Assembly (NCBI RefSeq): GCF_001659605.2
Contig: NC_035164.2
Location: 15,958,295-16,022,294, forward strand
Reading direction: 5' to 3'
DNA: 64,000 nt
Source of the DNA: Manihot esculenta
Taxonomy: Eukaryota; Streptophyta; Magnoliopsida; Malpighiales; Euphorbiaceae
The notes below the pieces were generated by a model. The model saw only the letters and a program-made list of their open reading frames with translations, was not told where the DNA came from and did no database searches. A program made the position numbers and the translations under genes. Positions 53,996-64,000 of this stretch are shown here, one piece after another (positions within the stretch are counted from its first letter, which is position 1; the number at the start of each line of letters is the position of its first letter).

Positions 53996-54788
53996 CTTTT
54001 CCTAAAGTGCCTGGTCCTGAACCAATTGCTCCTCGGGGATTCCCATCTGCTGGAAGACCCTGTACGGCAGTAAATTCACCTTACTCCTGTCATCCACCAA
54101 GATCTTCTTAACCCAGTAGTTGTGGATGACGGCTTCAATAACTAAGGCGTCGTCATGAGGCATCTGAACACCCTGGGCATCATCCGGAGAGAAAGTGATG
54201 GTTACTGGAGAGTGCTCAATTACCTGCATGACCTCGGCATTGTTGCTTTCCCTTTCTCGGCTTCTCTTCTTTCCCCTTCGACTCATCCGACCTCCGGTTC
54301 CTCCTACAATCATGTTGATGGTCCCACTAGAACCATCGTTTACCGGTCCTGCTCCCGCCCTCCTGGGTGTTTGTGCTGCAGGGTTCAGCCGAGGCCTTTC
54401 TCCTTTCGGCTTCTTCACAATGTTCTTGAGGTGCCCCCTCTTTATCAGCCTTTCGATCTCACTGATCAGCTGGTAGCAGTTGTTGGTGTCATGGCCGTGT
54501 GTTTGATGATACTGACAGTATTTGTCAGGATCTCGCTGGTTTGCTTCTGCTCTCATAGGCCTGGGCCATTGAAGGAACTCCTTGTCTTGTACAGCCATGA
54601 GCACCTCAGCTCTGGAGGCGTTGAGCGGGGTCAGGTTCTCCAGAATGCGCGGAGGGAATGGCTTTTGTTCTGGAGCCCGAGGGGGGAAAGGTCTCTGGTC
54701 TCTCCGGTCCTAAGGCTGCCTGTAGGGCTCAGGTTTCTTGCTCTGCTTCTTCTCGTGCCTTTTCGACTTCCTTTCTTCGGGGGCTTTT
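53996..54788 (-). pseudogene. gag: Tat gag C-terminus and protease start, truncated
   Basis: The minus frame 54002-54604 has VQDKEFLQWPRPMRAEA, the knuckle-like CQYHQTHGHDTNNC, EIERLIKRGHLKNIV, a basic linker and the protease start WVKKILVDDRSKVNLL. There the usual Asp-Gly/Ser-Ser site reads Asp-Asp-Arg-Ser, so it is probably inactive. Upstream of 54604 the frame continues (PFPPRILENLTPLNASRAEV) but with a stop near 54710, and element E interrupts it at 54789. The rest of gag and the 5' LTR are outside the window. Confidence 0.88.
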
Positions 54789-57270
54789 TGTAATACCCGG
54801 CTAGATTTCGGCATCGGAATCCCTACCTTCCGGCGGAATCTCCGTTGGAATATGGAATTTTGATGATGCCAGAGTCTTCTAGAGGGGTAAAATGTGATTT
54901 CTAAAATGATTTTTACTGATTTCATGGTTTTAAATGAAAAAGATTTGAGTTTTGAAAAGGAAAAGACCAAGGAGGTTTTTGCCAGGTTCGGCCGCCGAAA
55001 GTAAAGTTCGGCCGCCGAACATGAGTTGGTTTTGGGAGCGCTTTTGGCCTCCGAAAGCTATGTTTGAACAAACCAGGTTCGGCCGCCGAACATGGGGGTG
55101 TTTTGCATGCAATGTTAAGCCGCCGAAGGAGGTTTGGCTGGCCACCTATAAAAGCCCCTCAGACCAAAAATGGGCGAGATTTCTCCCCATTCTCGAGCTC
55201 AGGTGTGTTCATGTCCTCCTTTGGTCATTTTCATGTTTTCTCTTCATCTCCTTCATATTTTTATGAGTTCCATGGTTTTTTTGAAGAGTTTTCAAGCTTA
55301 GATCAAGGTTTTGGAAGCTTGGAGACCCAAGGAGTAGTTTCCTCCCATCTCCAAGTTAGAGCTCGCACAAACCCTCGATCTTCAAGAGGTAAGTGTGGAT
55401 CTATGCTTTCCCTTACGTTTCATGAAGTTTTAAGTGAGTTTTAAGAGGTTTTGATGGTTGAGTATGGGTAGATATGCATGTTAGGGTTTATGTGGGTTTT
55501 ATGCCCAATGTATGATAATGTATGTTCATGTGATGTTTGTGTTGGGGTTTAGGTCAGTTTTCAAGCCCCTTGAGCATATGGGAGAGAGTATGCATGATTG
55601 GGAGAGAGTACGTGAGGTTTGGTTTGTTTTGATGGTCTTGGCCTATGTGGGTCATAAACTATCTATGTATGCTTTAGATGTTGTTTTTGGGAGTTTAAGC
55701 TTGTTTGAGCTCCCTTGTGCATGGTTAAGGATGTATGCATGTGTTTGAGAAGTTGGGTGCTTGTTTTGGGGTGTATGGAAGGTTTGGGAGGCTTGAAATG
55801 CACAAAGGCTGAGTTCTGGATGAACTCAGGTTCGGCCGCCGAAGGTGGTTTCGGCCGCCGAACCTGCCAGAGGATGCATGGATTGGCCGCCTAACCTTGC
55901 CCCCGAAAGTTGAGTTTTGGCTTGAAAGCAGACTTTCGGCCGCCGAAGGTAATGTTCGGCGGCCGAAAGTGCCTGACTTTCGTCTCTGGAGAGAGAGTTC
56001 GGCCGCCGAAGGTGCCGCTGAACCTGCCTGACTTTCGTCTCTGGAAGGGACCTTCGGCCGCCGAAGGTGCCGCTGAAAGTGCCCTGCCCAGCCTTTTTTT
56101 GAGTGTTTTCTATGCATGTTTAAGTGATGCTTTAGGGGGTTTTTGGGTAGTTGTTTATGAGTTGTTTAGAGTATGTTTGGCACCTCACTAGAGTCCACCT
56201 GTGTAGGATCGGACCCGAGAAACCGAGGTGTTTAGCAGTGTTAGCTGCTTCAGAGTTAGTCCAGAGCTAGCCAGAGGTGAGTGGAACTAACCCTTATGTT
56301 TTAAATCAAATGTTTTCAGCATGTTCATGCATCATGAATACCATGTTATGCAATAGGTTGTTTGCATTAGAATTCACGAATATGATGCATTGCATAATAC
56401 GATGATAATGATGTGGATGGATACTGGATGATCCTCTAGCCCTCAGTATGTTATGACATGATATGAATTGATATGATATGGCATGTACGATATGATATGA
56501 GATGAGAAGCCCAGGCGTGGCCGTATCGCCCCTGGCATAAAGTATGAGAAGTCCAGGTGTGGCCGTATCGCCCCTGGCATAAAGTGTGTGAAGTCCAGGC
56601 GTGGCCGTATCGCCCCTGGCATAAAGCATTGTTGACTTGTTATGGTACGAGATTGATATGTAGGGGGCTATTGGTGACAGATTCATCCTTGAGGTGATTT
56701 ATTTGTGATGTGACGCATTCCATGATAGCATATGTTAAAATGAACTGTTTTCTTTTATGGTTTCTGCTCACTGGGCTTTTTAGCTCACCCCTCTCCCCTA
56801 ACCCCAGGTTTGCAGGGTCAGAGATAGTCAGGAGATCAGCAGGTTACGTCCATGGTCATGTTTATATAATAGAATAGTAGTGGACATGATGTAATGTAAG
56901 GTTATGTATTGATGTAAAAAGAGATGTATTGCATAATGATTTTATGATATATGTTCAGAGTTATAGTATTGTGCTTGGCCCGAGTTGGATAATCCCTTTG
57001 TACATGAATTTTATGTTATGTTGTTACATGTGATGAACCGAGTTTGACATAGAGTATGCTGACCCTAGGGGTTCTATGAGTTCAGTCATAGTGCATACAC
57101 AGGTCATACTGGTTAAAGGTAAAATTTTAAATGTTTTATGGATATATTTGATCATGCTTGGGATTATACCAGCTGTACAGGATGCATAGTAGGCTTGCTA
57201 CGGGTCCCGGCGGCCTTATGCCGATCTGGATCCTAGCGCCGGTAGCGGTCCGGATTTCCAGGTCGTTACA
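54789..57270 (+). repeat. Element E 5' LTR
   Basis: A 2482-bp LTR, TGTAATACCCGGCTAG to AGGTCGTTACA. GCC-palindrome clusters lie at 54986-55130 and 55830-56080. It has a TATA box at 55147-55154, a splice donor at 55389 and a three-copy tandem repeat of about 42 bp (AGTCCAGGTGTGGCCGTATC type) at about 56505-56628. Confidence 0.95.
55146..55155 (+). promoter_or_regulatory. TATA box of element E 5' LTR
   Basis: CTATAAAAGC downstream of the proximal GCC-palindrome cluster. Confidence 0.65.
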
Positions 57271-57533
57271 GAATGGTATCAGAGCCCTAGGTTCACATGG
57301 TCGGACCTATAGTGTGTCGGGCTCATAGAGGTTATAGTAGGGCAAGCACAATAGGAAGATCATGTCCACTAGAATAGGATATGGAGTCCTGTCTTGTATG
57401 ATGATGTGAAATGCCATGATAATGAGCATGTGCATTAATGCTATGATATGTATGTTATGTATGTGATGCAGGTTCATGTGTTTCCACATGAACCATAAGA
57501 TGCTAATGTTTATGTGCTATGTTATGCTCTCAG
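55389..57533 (+). other. Predicted leader intron of element E
   Basis: The donor AAGAG/GTAAGTG and the acceptor ATGCTCTCAG, which ends eight bases before the gag ATG at 57542; about 2.1 kb. It includes the primer-binding site. Confidence 0.5.
57274..57285 (+). other. Primer-binding site of element E
   Basis: TGGTATCAGAGC three bases after the 5' LTR. Confidence 0.92.
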
Positions 57534-57541
57534 AAGTCAAG

Positions 57542-59182
57542 ATGAGAGGAACTCGTCAATCTGCGAGATTGACTGGAGCTCCGCCAGAGAATGAGGGCAT
57601 GGATGCCCATCCCCCTACTCTGCAGAGGGCAAGATCTTGTAGGGCGATCAGGGAAAGTACATCAAGGGACCCTAGAAGGTCTTTTGATGCAGGTCGGAGG
57701 AAATCAGTTCATGAAGGTATGTCAGCGGATGTGATGGAAACAGAGGAGGATAACCAGAGAAGAGATAGTAGTTTGGGCATGAGTATGTCAGTAGAGGATA
57801 TGGGAGAGTCCCAAGGAGGCACTCAGGCCTCGGGCTTTGTTCCACCACAGTGTCCACCCTACCCGCAAGGGCCAGGGTATCGGATGGGAGGTACATCGAA
57901 TTTCTTTAGCCATAACCCATATCCCACCTTTATGCCCTATCCTCCCTTTTACCCACCGTACCCACAGTACCCCATGTTTCCATCCTCATCCTTTTTCCCA
58001 GGTCCAGCAAACCCTAACTCAGGGGATGCTGCACCTCCTCCTCCACCAGCAGAACCAATAGTCCCTGATGTCCGGATACTCAAACCTGGTTCATCAGTTG
58101 GGGGTAAAGTAAAGATGACAGATTACCTCAAGTTGGATGCCCCCAAGTTCGAAGCAGGCGATGACCCTTTTGAGTATCTCAGAACGGTAAAGATGATAAC
58201 AGATGAGCTAGGAGCAAGTGACAGTAGAGCCATTCAGATGGCAGGGTTCACATTGAAATGCAAGAAGGCAAGGGAGTGGTTCAAAAACTATGTGGACCCA
58301 AGGTTGGAGAGCTTATCCTGGGAGCAGTTTGCCAATGAGTTTACAGGATGGGCTTTTCCAGATAGTTCCAGAGAATTGAAGATGATTGAGTTTGAGCAGC
58401 TAAGGCAGACGGAAGAGATGAGCGTAGAGGAGTTCACAGACAGGTTCCTGGAGCTGTTGCCGTTTGCAGGACAAGGTCTTGACACAGACCTGAAGAAGTC
58501 TAGGAGATATGTTATGAAGCTTCACTCCAGGTATTCCTCGTTGGTTCAATCAGCAGAAAGGGAGAGCTTCTATGTTATAGTGGATATGGCACGGAGAATG
58601 GAGGCTAGTGCCATTATCCAAGGGACAGTTAAACTGTCTGTGGCACAGTCTTCGGGTTTCCAACTCCCGAGGACAAGTGATGTTAATCTCTCCCCTCTAA
58701 GTGAGGCTGTCACAAAAAGTAAGAAGGGAGACAGAGGTCTCAGAAGATCAAAGAAGAACAAGTTCTAGAATCGGATAAAGTCTGGTCTGGGATTAGGAGG
58801 TGGCTCGAGCTCAGGCACAGAGGTTGCAGAGTGTACGAGGTGCGGTAGGCCGCACAAGGGAGTCTGTCGGTTTGGGACTACAGCATGTTACAGATGCGGC
58901 CAGGAGGGGCACATAGCTCGAGAGTGCCCTAAGGCAGCTTTTATGACACCGTCCCATCAGACAACTCCAGGCAGTATGGCTCAGCCATCAGCTCCAGTCA
59001 TGTTTCAGGGCAGTGGTAGAGGCGGAGACAGGGGGACAGCCCCTTCTTCAGCAGGTTCCCGTGGGGAAGGTCCATCAGCTCCAGCACGGATATTCGCCAT
59101 GACCCAGCAGGAGGCTAACACATCGAACCCGATGGGATCAGGTAATCTCACTCTAGTATGTTCTGGTGTGTCTGTTTCATGA
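57542..59182 (+). pseudogene. gag: Element E gag with one nonsense codon
   Basis: It starts MRGTRQSARLTGAPPENEG and runs 408 residues through the Gag core (EWFKNYVDPRLESLSWEQFA, FTDRFLELLPFAGQ) to a TAG at 58766-58768, where A has TGG (Trp). The frame then stays open to 59182, with knuckles CTRCGRPHKGVC and CYRCGQEGHIAREC and the tail [13 protein letters not shown]. Like A it ends where protease should start, at the shared one-base lesion. Confidence 0.9.
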
Positions 59183-61440
59183 ACCCTGATGTTTCTCTTT
59201 TCTTTGTTTGCTTGTGAGCCCTTGTGAGGTTGGGTTGATAGCTTATGGGTTAGAGTATTCCCTTGGGGTCAGTGCACCCAAGCGTGATCCATCTGTGGCA
59301 GAGTCAGTCTGCCGGTATAGTCAGAGTATGTGTTGTGAGTAGATGCCTTCCAGCTGACCTAGCAGTTCTAGATTTGACTGTTTGACGTCATTCTAGGGTT
59401 GGATTGGTTCTTCTACTAGTGGTACTACCTAGTCTGCAGAGACAAGGTAGTCAGGTACAGAGGTTAGGATGGATCAAAGGTAGTCCTTAGAGGGGACAGA
59501 ATAGGGATACCTAGAGGTTCAGTATCAACCCTATAGGCTCGTAGGTTGTTCAGGAAAAGTTGTCAGGGGTTCTAGCTCTTCTGAGAGAGTATAGCAGTTA
59601 GGTCAGGAAGCCCGCCTCAGTGCCCTTTGTTAGAGAGTTTAGATGTTTCCCCAGATGAGTTCCCAGGACTATCACCTGTCAGGGAGATAGAGTTCAAAAT
59701 AAAAGTAATGCATGGAATTGGACCAATCTCTATCCCTCCCCACAGGATGGTATCAACAAAGTTTAAAGAGTTGTAAGAGCAGTGGTAAGAGTTGGTAGTT
59801 AAGGGTTCCCATCTGACTGAGCACTTCGCCTTGGGGTGTTCCAGTATTGTTATGAGGATGAAGGATGGATCCCTAGGACTTTGTATCGACTACAAGTCGT
59901 TGAGCAAGGTCACTACCCAGAATAAGTGTTTGTTACCTTGGATCGACGATCTATTTTAAGCCAGCTAGCAGGAGCTAGTTGCCTTTTCAAGATAGATCTG
60001 AAGTCTAGGTACCATCAGTTAAGATCAAGGAAGAAGATGTACTGAGAACAGTGTTTAGAACCAGATATGGGCACTACGAGTTCCTAGGAATGTCGTTCGG
60101 GTTAATGAACGCCCCTACATCATTCATGGATCTCATAAGCAGAGTTTTAATCGGTTTCTGGATCACTCCGTTATTGTCTTCATTGACGGTATCTCGGCGA
60201 GTTCCAGAAATGCAGAAGAGTATGCCCATCATCTGAAATCAGGATTGCAGATCCTGAGAGAACATGGCTTGGATGCCTAGTTCTCCAATGTGAGTTCTGG
60301 TCGAGGAGCATATCCTTCTTGGGTCATGTGTGTCGGAGAAAGGAAAGTGAAGTAGACCTGAGAAAGTTGAAGTTGTAGCCGACTAGCCCAGGCCCATGGT
60401 AATGACAAAGATTAAGAACTTTTGGGTTGGGCAGGTTACCTAATGGAGGTTCATCTAGAACTTCTCTAGAGTTGCCGCTCCTATGGCCAGATGGATCAAG
60501 AAGAACCAGAGGGTGTGTGATCTACTCAGATTGAAGAGGGCTTTGAAAAGCCAAAGGAAATGTTGATGTCAGCACCAGTGGTGGCTCTGTCCGCCAGTGA
60601 TGGAGATTTCACAGTGTCCTGTGATGCGTCCCGTGAGGGACTAGGTTGTGTGTTAATGTAAAGTGGTAGAATGATTGCTTATGCTTCTAGGTAGCTAAAG
60701 AAGCATGAGTTGAATCATCTTACACACGATCCAGAGATGGCAATGGTAATACTTGCACTCAAGATGTGGAGGCGATACCTGTATAAGGTATGAGGACAGA
60801 TCCTTACAGATCGAAAGAGCTTGCAATACATCTTGAGTCAAGAGAGGAGAATCAGAGGTAGAGAAAAGGAGTAAGAGCTGCATAGTCAGAAGATGAGAAG
60901 AATCAGAACTGCTGTGAGTCAGCAGGAGAGTATGAAGTCGTCCGCAAGAGGCATGTAGAGTTTCAGAAGAGAAGAAGAGTTTTTGTCAGAGTGCACGGCG
61001 GAAGCGTGTTGAGGTTCTCGAGGAAGTCGAGGTTTGCTGGAGGTGTCTCCTAAAGAGAGGGTGATTCGTTATGGGCAGAAAGGTAAATTAGCTCTCAGAT
61101 ACATTGGACTCTTTGAAATCCTGCAAGGGATTTGGGAATGTATCCTACGAGTTAGATTTACCCACTTCAATGGAAGAGATCCATTCGTTTTTCCATGTTT
61201 CCACGATATATGAGTTTGTGTCGGGTCCGAGTGAGGTTCTGGAAAGAACCAGAGCTGGAGATCAGAGAGGATCTCACCTATGTTAAGCAGCTAGTACGGA
61301 CCACAGACACACAAGTCAGAAAGTGTGGAAACAAGGAAATCCCGATGGTGAAAGCCCCTTAGAATCACCTTCAGATGAAAAGTGCACCAGGGAGACCGAG
61401 AGTTTATACTCCAGCAATGACCGTGTCTCTCTTTTAGAAG
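59183..61440 (+). pseudogene. Element E pol remnant (no integrase)
   Basis: It parallels the remnant in A: a shifted protease site with the Asp changed (AACCCTGATG), RT pieces (GSLGLCIDYKSL near 59860; FRTRYGHYEFLGMSFGLMNAP at 60054-60115), RNase H pieces (CDASREGLGCVLM-like near 60620; LQYILSQ at 60825), then a direct jump near 60890 to the region behind integrase. Its deletion is slightly larger than in A. The tail (YIGLFEILQGIGNVSYELDLP type) ends near 61440. Confidence 0.87.
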
Positions 61441-61509
61441 AGAGGTTTTTAGGTTTTGCTTGCTTATGTATGTTAGATGCTATGTTTTGAGTTGCCTGTT
61501 TGTTTGTTC

Positions 61510-61547
61510 GAACATTCGAGGACGAATGTTCTTAAAGGGGGGAAGAA
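61510..61547 (+). other. Hairpin and polypurine tract of element E
   Basis: Arms GAACATTCG and CGAATGTTC around AGGA at 61510-61531, then TTAAAGGGGGGAAGAA up to the 3' LTR. Confidence 0.85.
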
Positions 61548-64000
61548 TGTAATACCCGGCTAGATTCCGGCATCGGAATCCCTACCTTCCGGCGGAATCT
61601 CCGTTGGAATATGGAATTTTGATGATGCCAGAGTCTTCTAGAGGGGTAAAATGTGATTTCTAAAATGATTTTTATTGATTTCATGGTTTTAAATGAAAAA
61701 GATTTGAATTTTGAAAAGGAAAAGACCAAGGAGGTTTTTGCCAGGTTCGGCCGCAGAAAGTAAAGTTCGGCCGCCGAACATGAGTTGGTTTTGGGAGCGC
61801 TTTTGGCCTCCGAAAGCTATGTTTGAACAAACCAGGTTCGGCCGCCGAACATGGGGGTGTTTTGCATGCAATGTTAGGCCGCCGAAGGAGGTTTGGCTGG
61901 CCACCTATAAAAGCCCCTCAGACCGAAAATGGGCGAGATTTCTCCCCATTCTCGAGCTCAGGTGTGTTCATGTCCTCCTTTGGTCATTTTCATGTTTTCT
62001 CTTCATCTCCTTCATATTTTTATGAGTTCCATGGTTGTTTTGAAGAGTTTTCAAGCTTAGATCAAAGTTTTGGAAGCTTGGAGACCCAAGGAGTAGTTTC
62101 CTCCCATCTCCAAGTTAGAGCTCGCACAAACCCTCGATCTTCAAGAGGTAAGTGTGGATCTATGCTTTCCCTTACGTTTCATGAAGTTTTAAGTGAGATT
62201 TAAGAGGTTTTGATGGTTGAGTATGGGTAGATATGCATGTTAGGGTTTATGTGGGTTTTATGCCCAATGTATGATATTGTATGTTCATGTGATGTTTGTG
62301 TTGGGGTTTAGGTCAGTTTTCAAGCCCCTTGAGCATATGGGAGAGAGTATGCATGATTGGGAGAGAGTATGTGAGGTTTGGTTTGTTTTGATGGTTTTGG
62401 CCTATGTGGGTCATAAACTATCTATGTATGCTTTAGATGTTGTTTTTGGGAGTTTAAGCTTGTTTGAGCTCCCTTGTGCATGGTTAAGGATGTATGCATG
62501 TGTTTGAGAAGTTGGGTGCTTGTTTTGGGGTGTATGGAAGGTTTGGGAGGCTTGAAATGCACAAAGGCTGAGTTCTGGATGAACTCAGGTTCGGCCGCCG
62601 AAGGTGGTTTCGGCCGCCGAACCTGCCAGAGGACGCATGGATTGGCCGCCTAACCTTGCCCCCGAAAGTTGAGTTTTGGCTTGAAAGCAGACTTTCGGCC
62701 GCCGAAGGTAATGTTCGGCCGCCGAAAGTGCCTGACTTTCGTCTCTGGAGAGAGAGTTCGGCCGCCGAAGGTGCCGCCGAACCTGCCTGACTTTCGTCTC
62801 TGGAAGGGACCTTCGGCCGCCGAAGGTGCTGCCGAAAGTGCCCTGCCCAGCCTTTTTTTGAGTGTTTTCTATGCATGTTTAAGTGATGCTTTAGGGGGTT
62901 TTTGGGTAGTTGTTTATGAGTTGTTTAGAGTATGTTTGGCACCTCACTAGAGTCCACCTGTGTAGGATCGGACCCGAGAAACCGAGGTGTTTAGCAGTGT
63001 TAGCTGCTTCAGAGTTAGTCCAGAGCTAGCCAGAGGTGAGTGGAACTAACCCTTATGTTTTAAATCAAATGTTTTCAGCATGTTCAAGCATGTTCATGCA
63101 TCATGAATACCATGTTATGCAATAGGTTGTTTGCATTAGAATTCACGAATATGATGCATTGCATAATACGATGATAATGATGTGGATGGATACTGGATGA
63201 TCCTCTAGCCCTCAGTATGTTATGACATGATATGAATTGATATGATATGGCATGTACGATATGATATGAGATGAGAAGCCCAGGCGTGGCCGTATCGCCC
63301 CTGGCATAAAGTATGAGAAGTCCAGGTGTGGCCGTATCGCCCCTGGCATAAAGTGTGTGAAGTCTAGGCGTGGCCGTATCGCCCCTGGCATAAAGCATTG
63401 TTGACTTGTTATGGTACGAGATTGATATGTAGGGGGCTATTGGTGACAGATTCATCCTTGAGGTGATTTATTTGTGATGTGACGCATTCCATGATAGCAT
63501 ATGTTAAAATGAACTGTTTTCTTTTATGGTTTCTGCTCACTGGGCTTTTTAGCTCACCCCTCTCCCCTAACCCCAGGTTTGCAGGGTCAGAGATAGTCAG
63601 GAGATCAGCAGGTTACGTCCATGGTCATGTTTATGTAATAGAATAGTAGTGGACATGATGTAATGTAAGGTTATGTATTGATGTAAAAAGAGATGTATTG
63701 CATAATGATTTTATGATATATGTTCAGAGTTATAGTATTGTGCTTGGCCCGAGTTGGATAATCACTTTGTACATGAATTTTATTTTATGTTGTTACATGT
63801 GATGAACTGAGTTTGACATAGAGTATGCTGATCCTAGGGGTTCTATGAGTTCAGTCATAGTGCATACACAGGTCATACTGGTTAAAGGTAAAATTTTAAA
63901 TGTTTTATGGATATATTTGATCATGTTTGGGATTATACCAGCTGTACAGGACGCATAGTAGGCTTGCTACGGGTCCCGGCGGCCTTATGCCGATCTGGAT
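61548..64000 (+). repeat. Element E 3' LTR, cut by window end
   Basis: 2453 bp of the LTR, very close to the 5' copy. One visible length difference is an extra 10 bp (AGCATGTTCA repeated) near 63080. TATA box at 61904-61911; GCC-palindrome clusters at 61745-61885 and 62588-62835. The last ~30 bp are outside the window. Confidence 0.95.

Larger units (their letters stand above)
14123..54788 (-). mobile_element. Tat/Retand-like Ty3/gypsy element (host of nested insertions)
   Basis: Read right to left: gag (from beyond 54788), protease, RT, RNase H, integrase (to 30160), a non-coding spacer, an antisense ORF (14849-28705 on the plus strand), polypurine tract and 3' LTR. The order gag-pro-RT-RNaseH-INT with RT motifs such as CIDFTDLNQACPKD, plus an antisense Transposase_28-type ORF before the 3' LTR, is the architecture described for the Tat/Retand branch. 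It is cut by elements A, B, D and E and by a solo TRIM LTR. Its own coding regions carry many stops and frameshifts, so it is old and dead. Confidence 0.85.
54789..64000 (+). mobile_element. Tekay-family element E (non-autonomous), right end off window
   Basis: The 5' LTR is 54789-57270, the interior 57271-61547, and the 3' LTR from 61548 reaches the window end about 30 bp short. The left flank CTTTT (54784-54788) is the presumed TSD copy. The interior has gag with one nonsense codon and a pol without integrase. It is closely related to A and has very similar LTRs, so it is recent. Confidence 0.95.

Noticed and set aside
1..64000. Host protein-coding genes
   Set aside because: Every frame with a recognisable domain belongs to a retrotransposon; the remaining frames fall in LTRs, satellite or leaders.

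Overview
This window is plant repeat DNA. I see no host gene, rRNA gene or tRNA gene. Every open frame that resembles a known family belongs to an LTR retrotransposon. The frequency of CpG-rich GCC motifs, the long-LTR Tekay/Del chromoviruses, a Tat-type element with an antisense ORF, a Ty1/copia element and a TRIM all point to an angiosperm, most likely a eudicot. I cannot name the species from sequence alone.

The layout is a set of nested insertions, most confirmed by a target-site duplication (TSD). The oldest layer is a tandem satellite with a period of about 143-144 bp (3994-5194 and 12154-14122). Three things interrupt or bound it. (1) On the left is an old minus-strand Ty1/copia relic (2393-3993), itself hit by a hAT-type MITE (2802-3272) and by the 5' LTR of a Tekay element F that runs off the left edge (1-2392). 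(2) Tekay-family element C (5195-12153, TSD ATTTT) is heavily degraded internally. (3) A minus-strand Tat/Retand-like Ty3/gypsy element starts at its 3' LTR (14123-14581) and runs past the right edge of what is readable (gag up to 54788).

The Tat element is the host for most of the rest. Its antisense ORF (plus strand, from 14849) is split by Tekay element A (17547-28651, TSD CCTTC) and resumes at 28657. Element A carries a tandem TRIM array of five LTRs (18934-20623, TSD CCTCA) in its 5' LTR. A 33-bp minisatellite and an 86-bp solo TRIM LTR (29671-29756, TSD ATGTG) lie between the antisense ORF and pol. Tat pol (30160-33060) is split by Tekay element B (33066-50983, TSD CTATA). B has a nearly intact Gag-Pol, and its 5' LTR holds a young but defective Ty1/copia element (42043-50079, TSD GAAAG). 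Tat RT resumes at 50989-51102, is cut by solo Tekay LTR D (51103-53391), and Tat protease and gag follow to 54788, where Tekay element E begins (54789 to the window end).

Functional reading: B looks like the autonomous type of the Tekay family (Gag, protease, RT, RNase H, integrase, chromodomain), disabled by one nonsense codon in a zinc knuckle. A and E keep a long gag but share a decayed protease and a deleted integrase, so they look like non-autonomous relatives that were mobilised by a B-like partner. All full-length members share a long LTR with clusters of GCC-box palindromes next to a TATA box, a splice donor in the LTR, an acceptor just before the gag ATG, an initiator-tRNA-Met primer site, and a perfect hairpin beside the polypurine tract. 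The TRIM has a hairpin of the same design.
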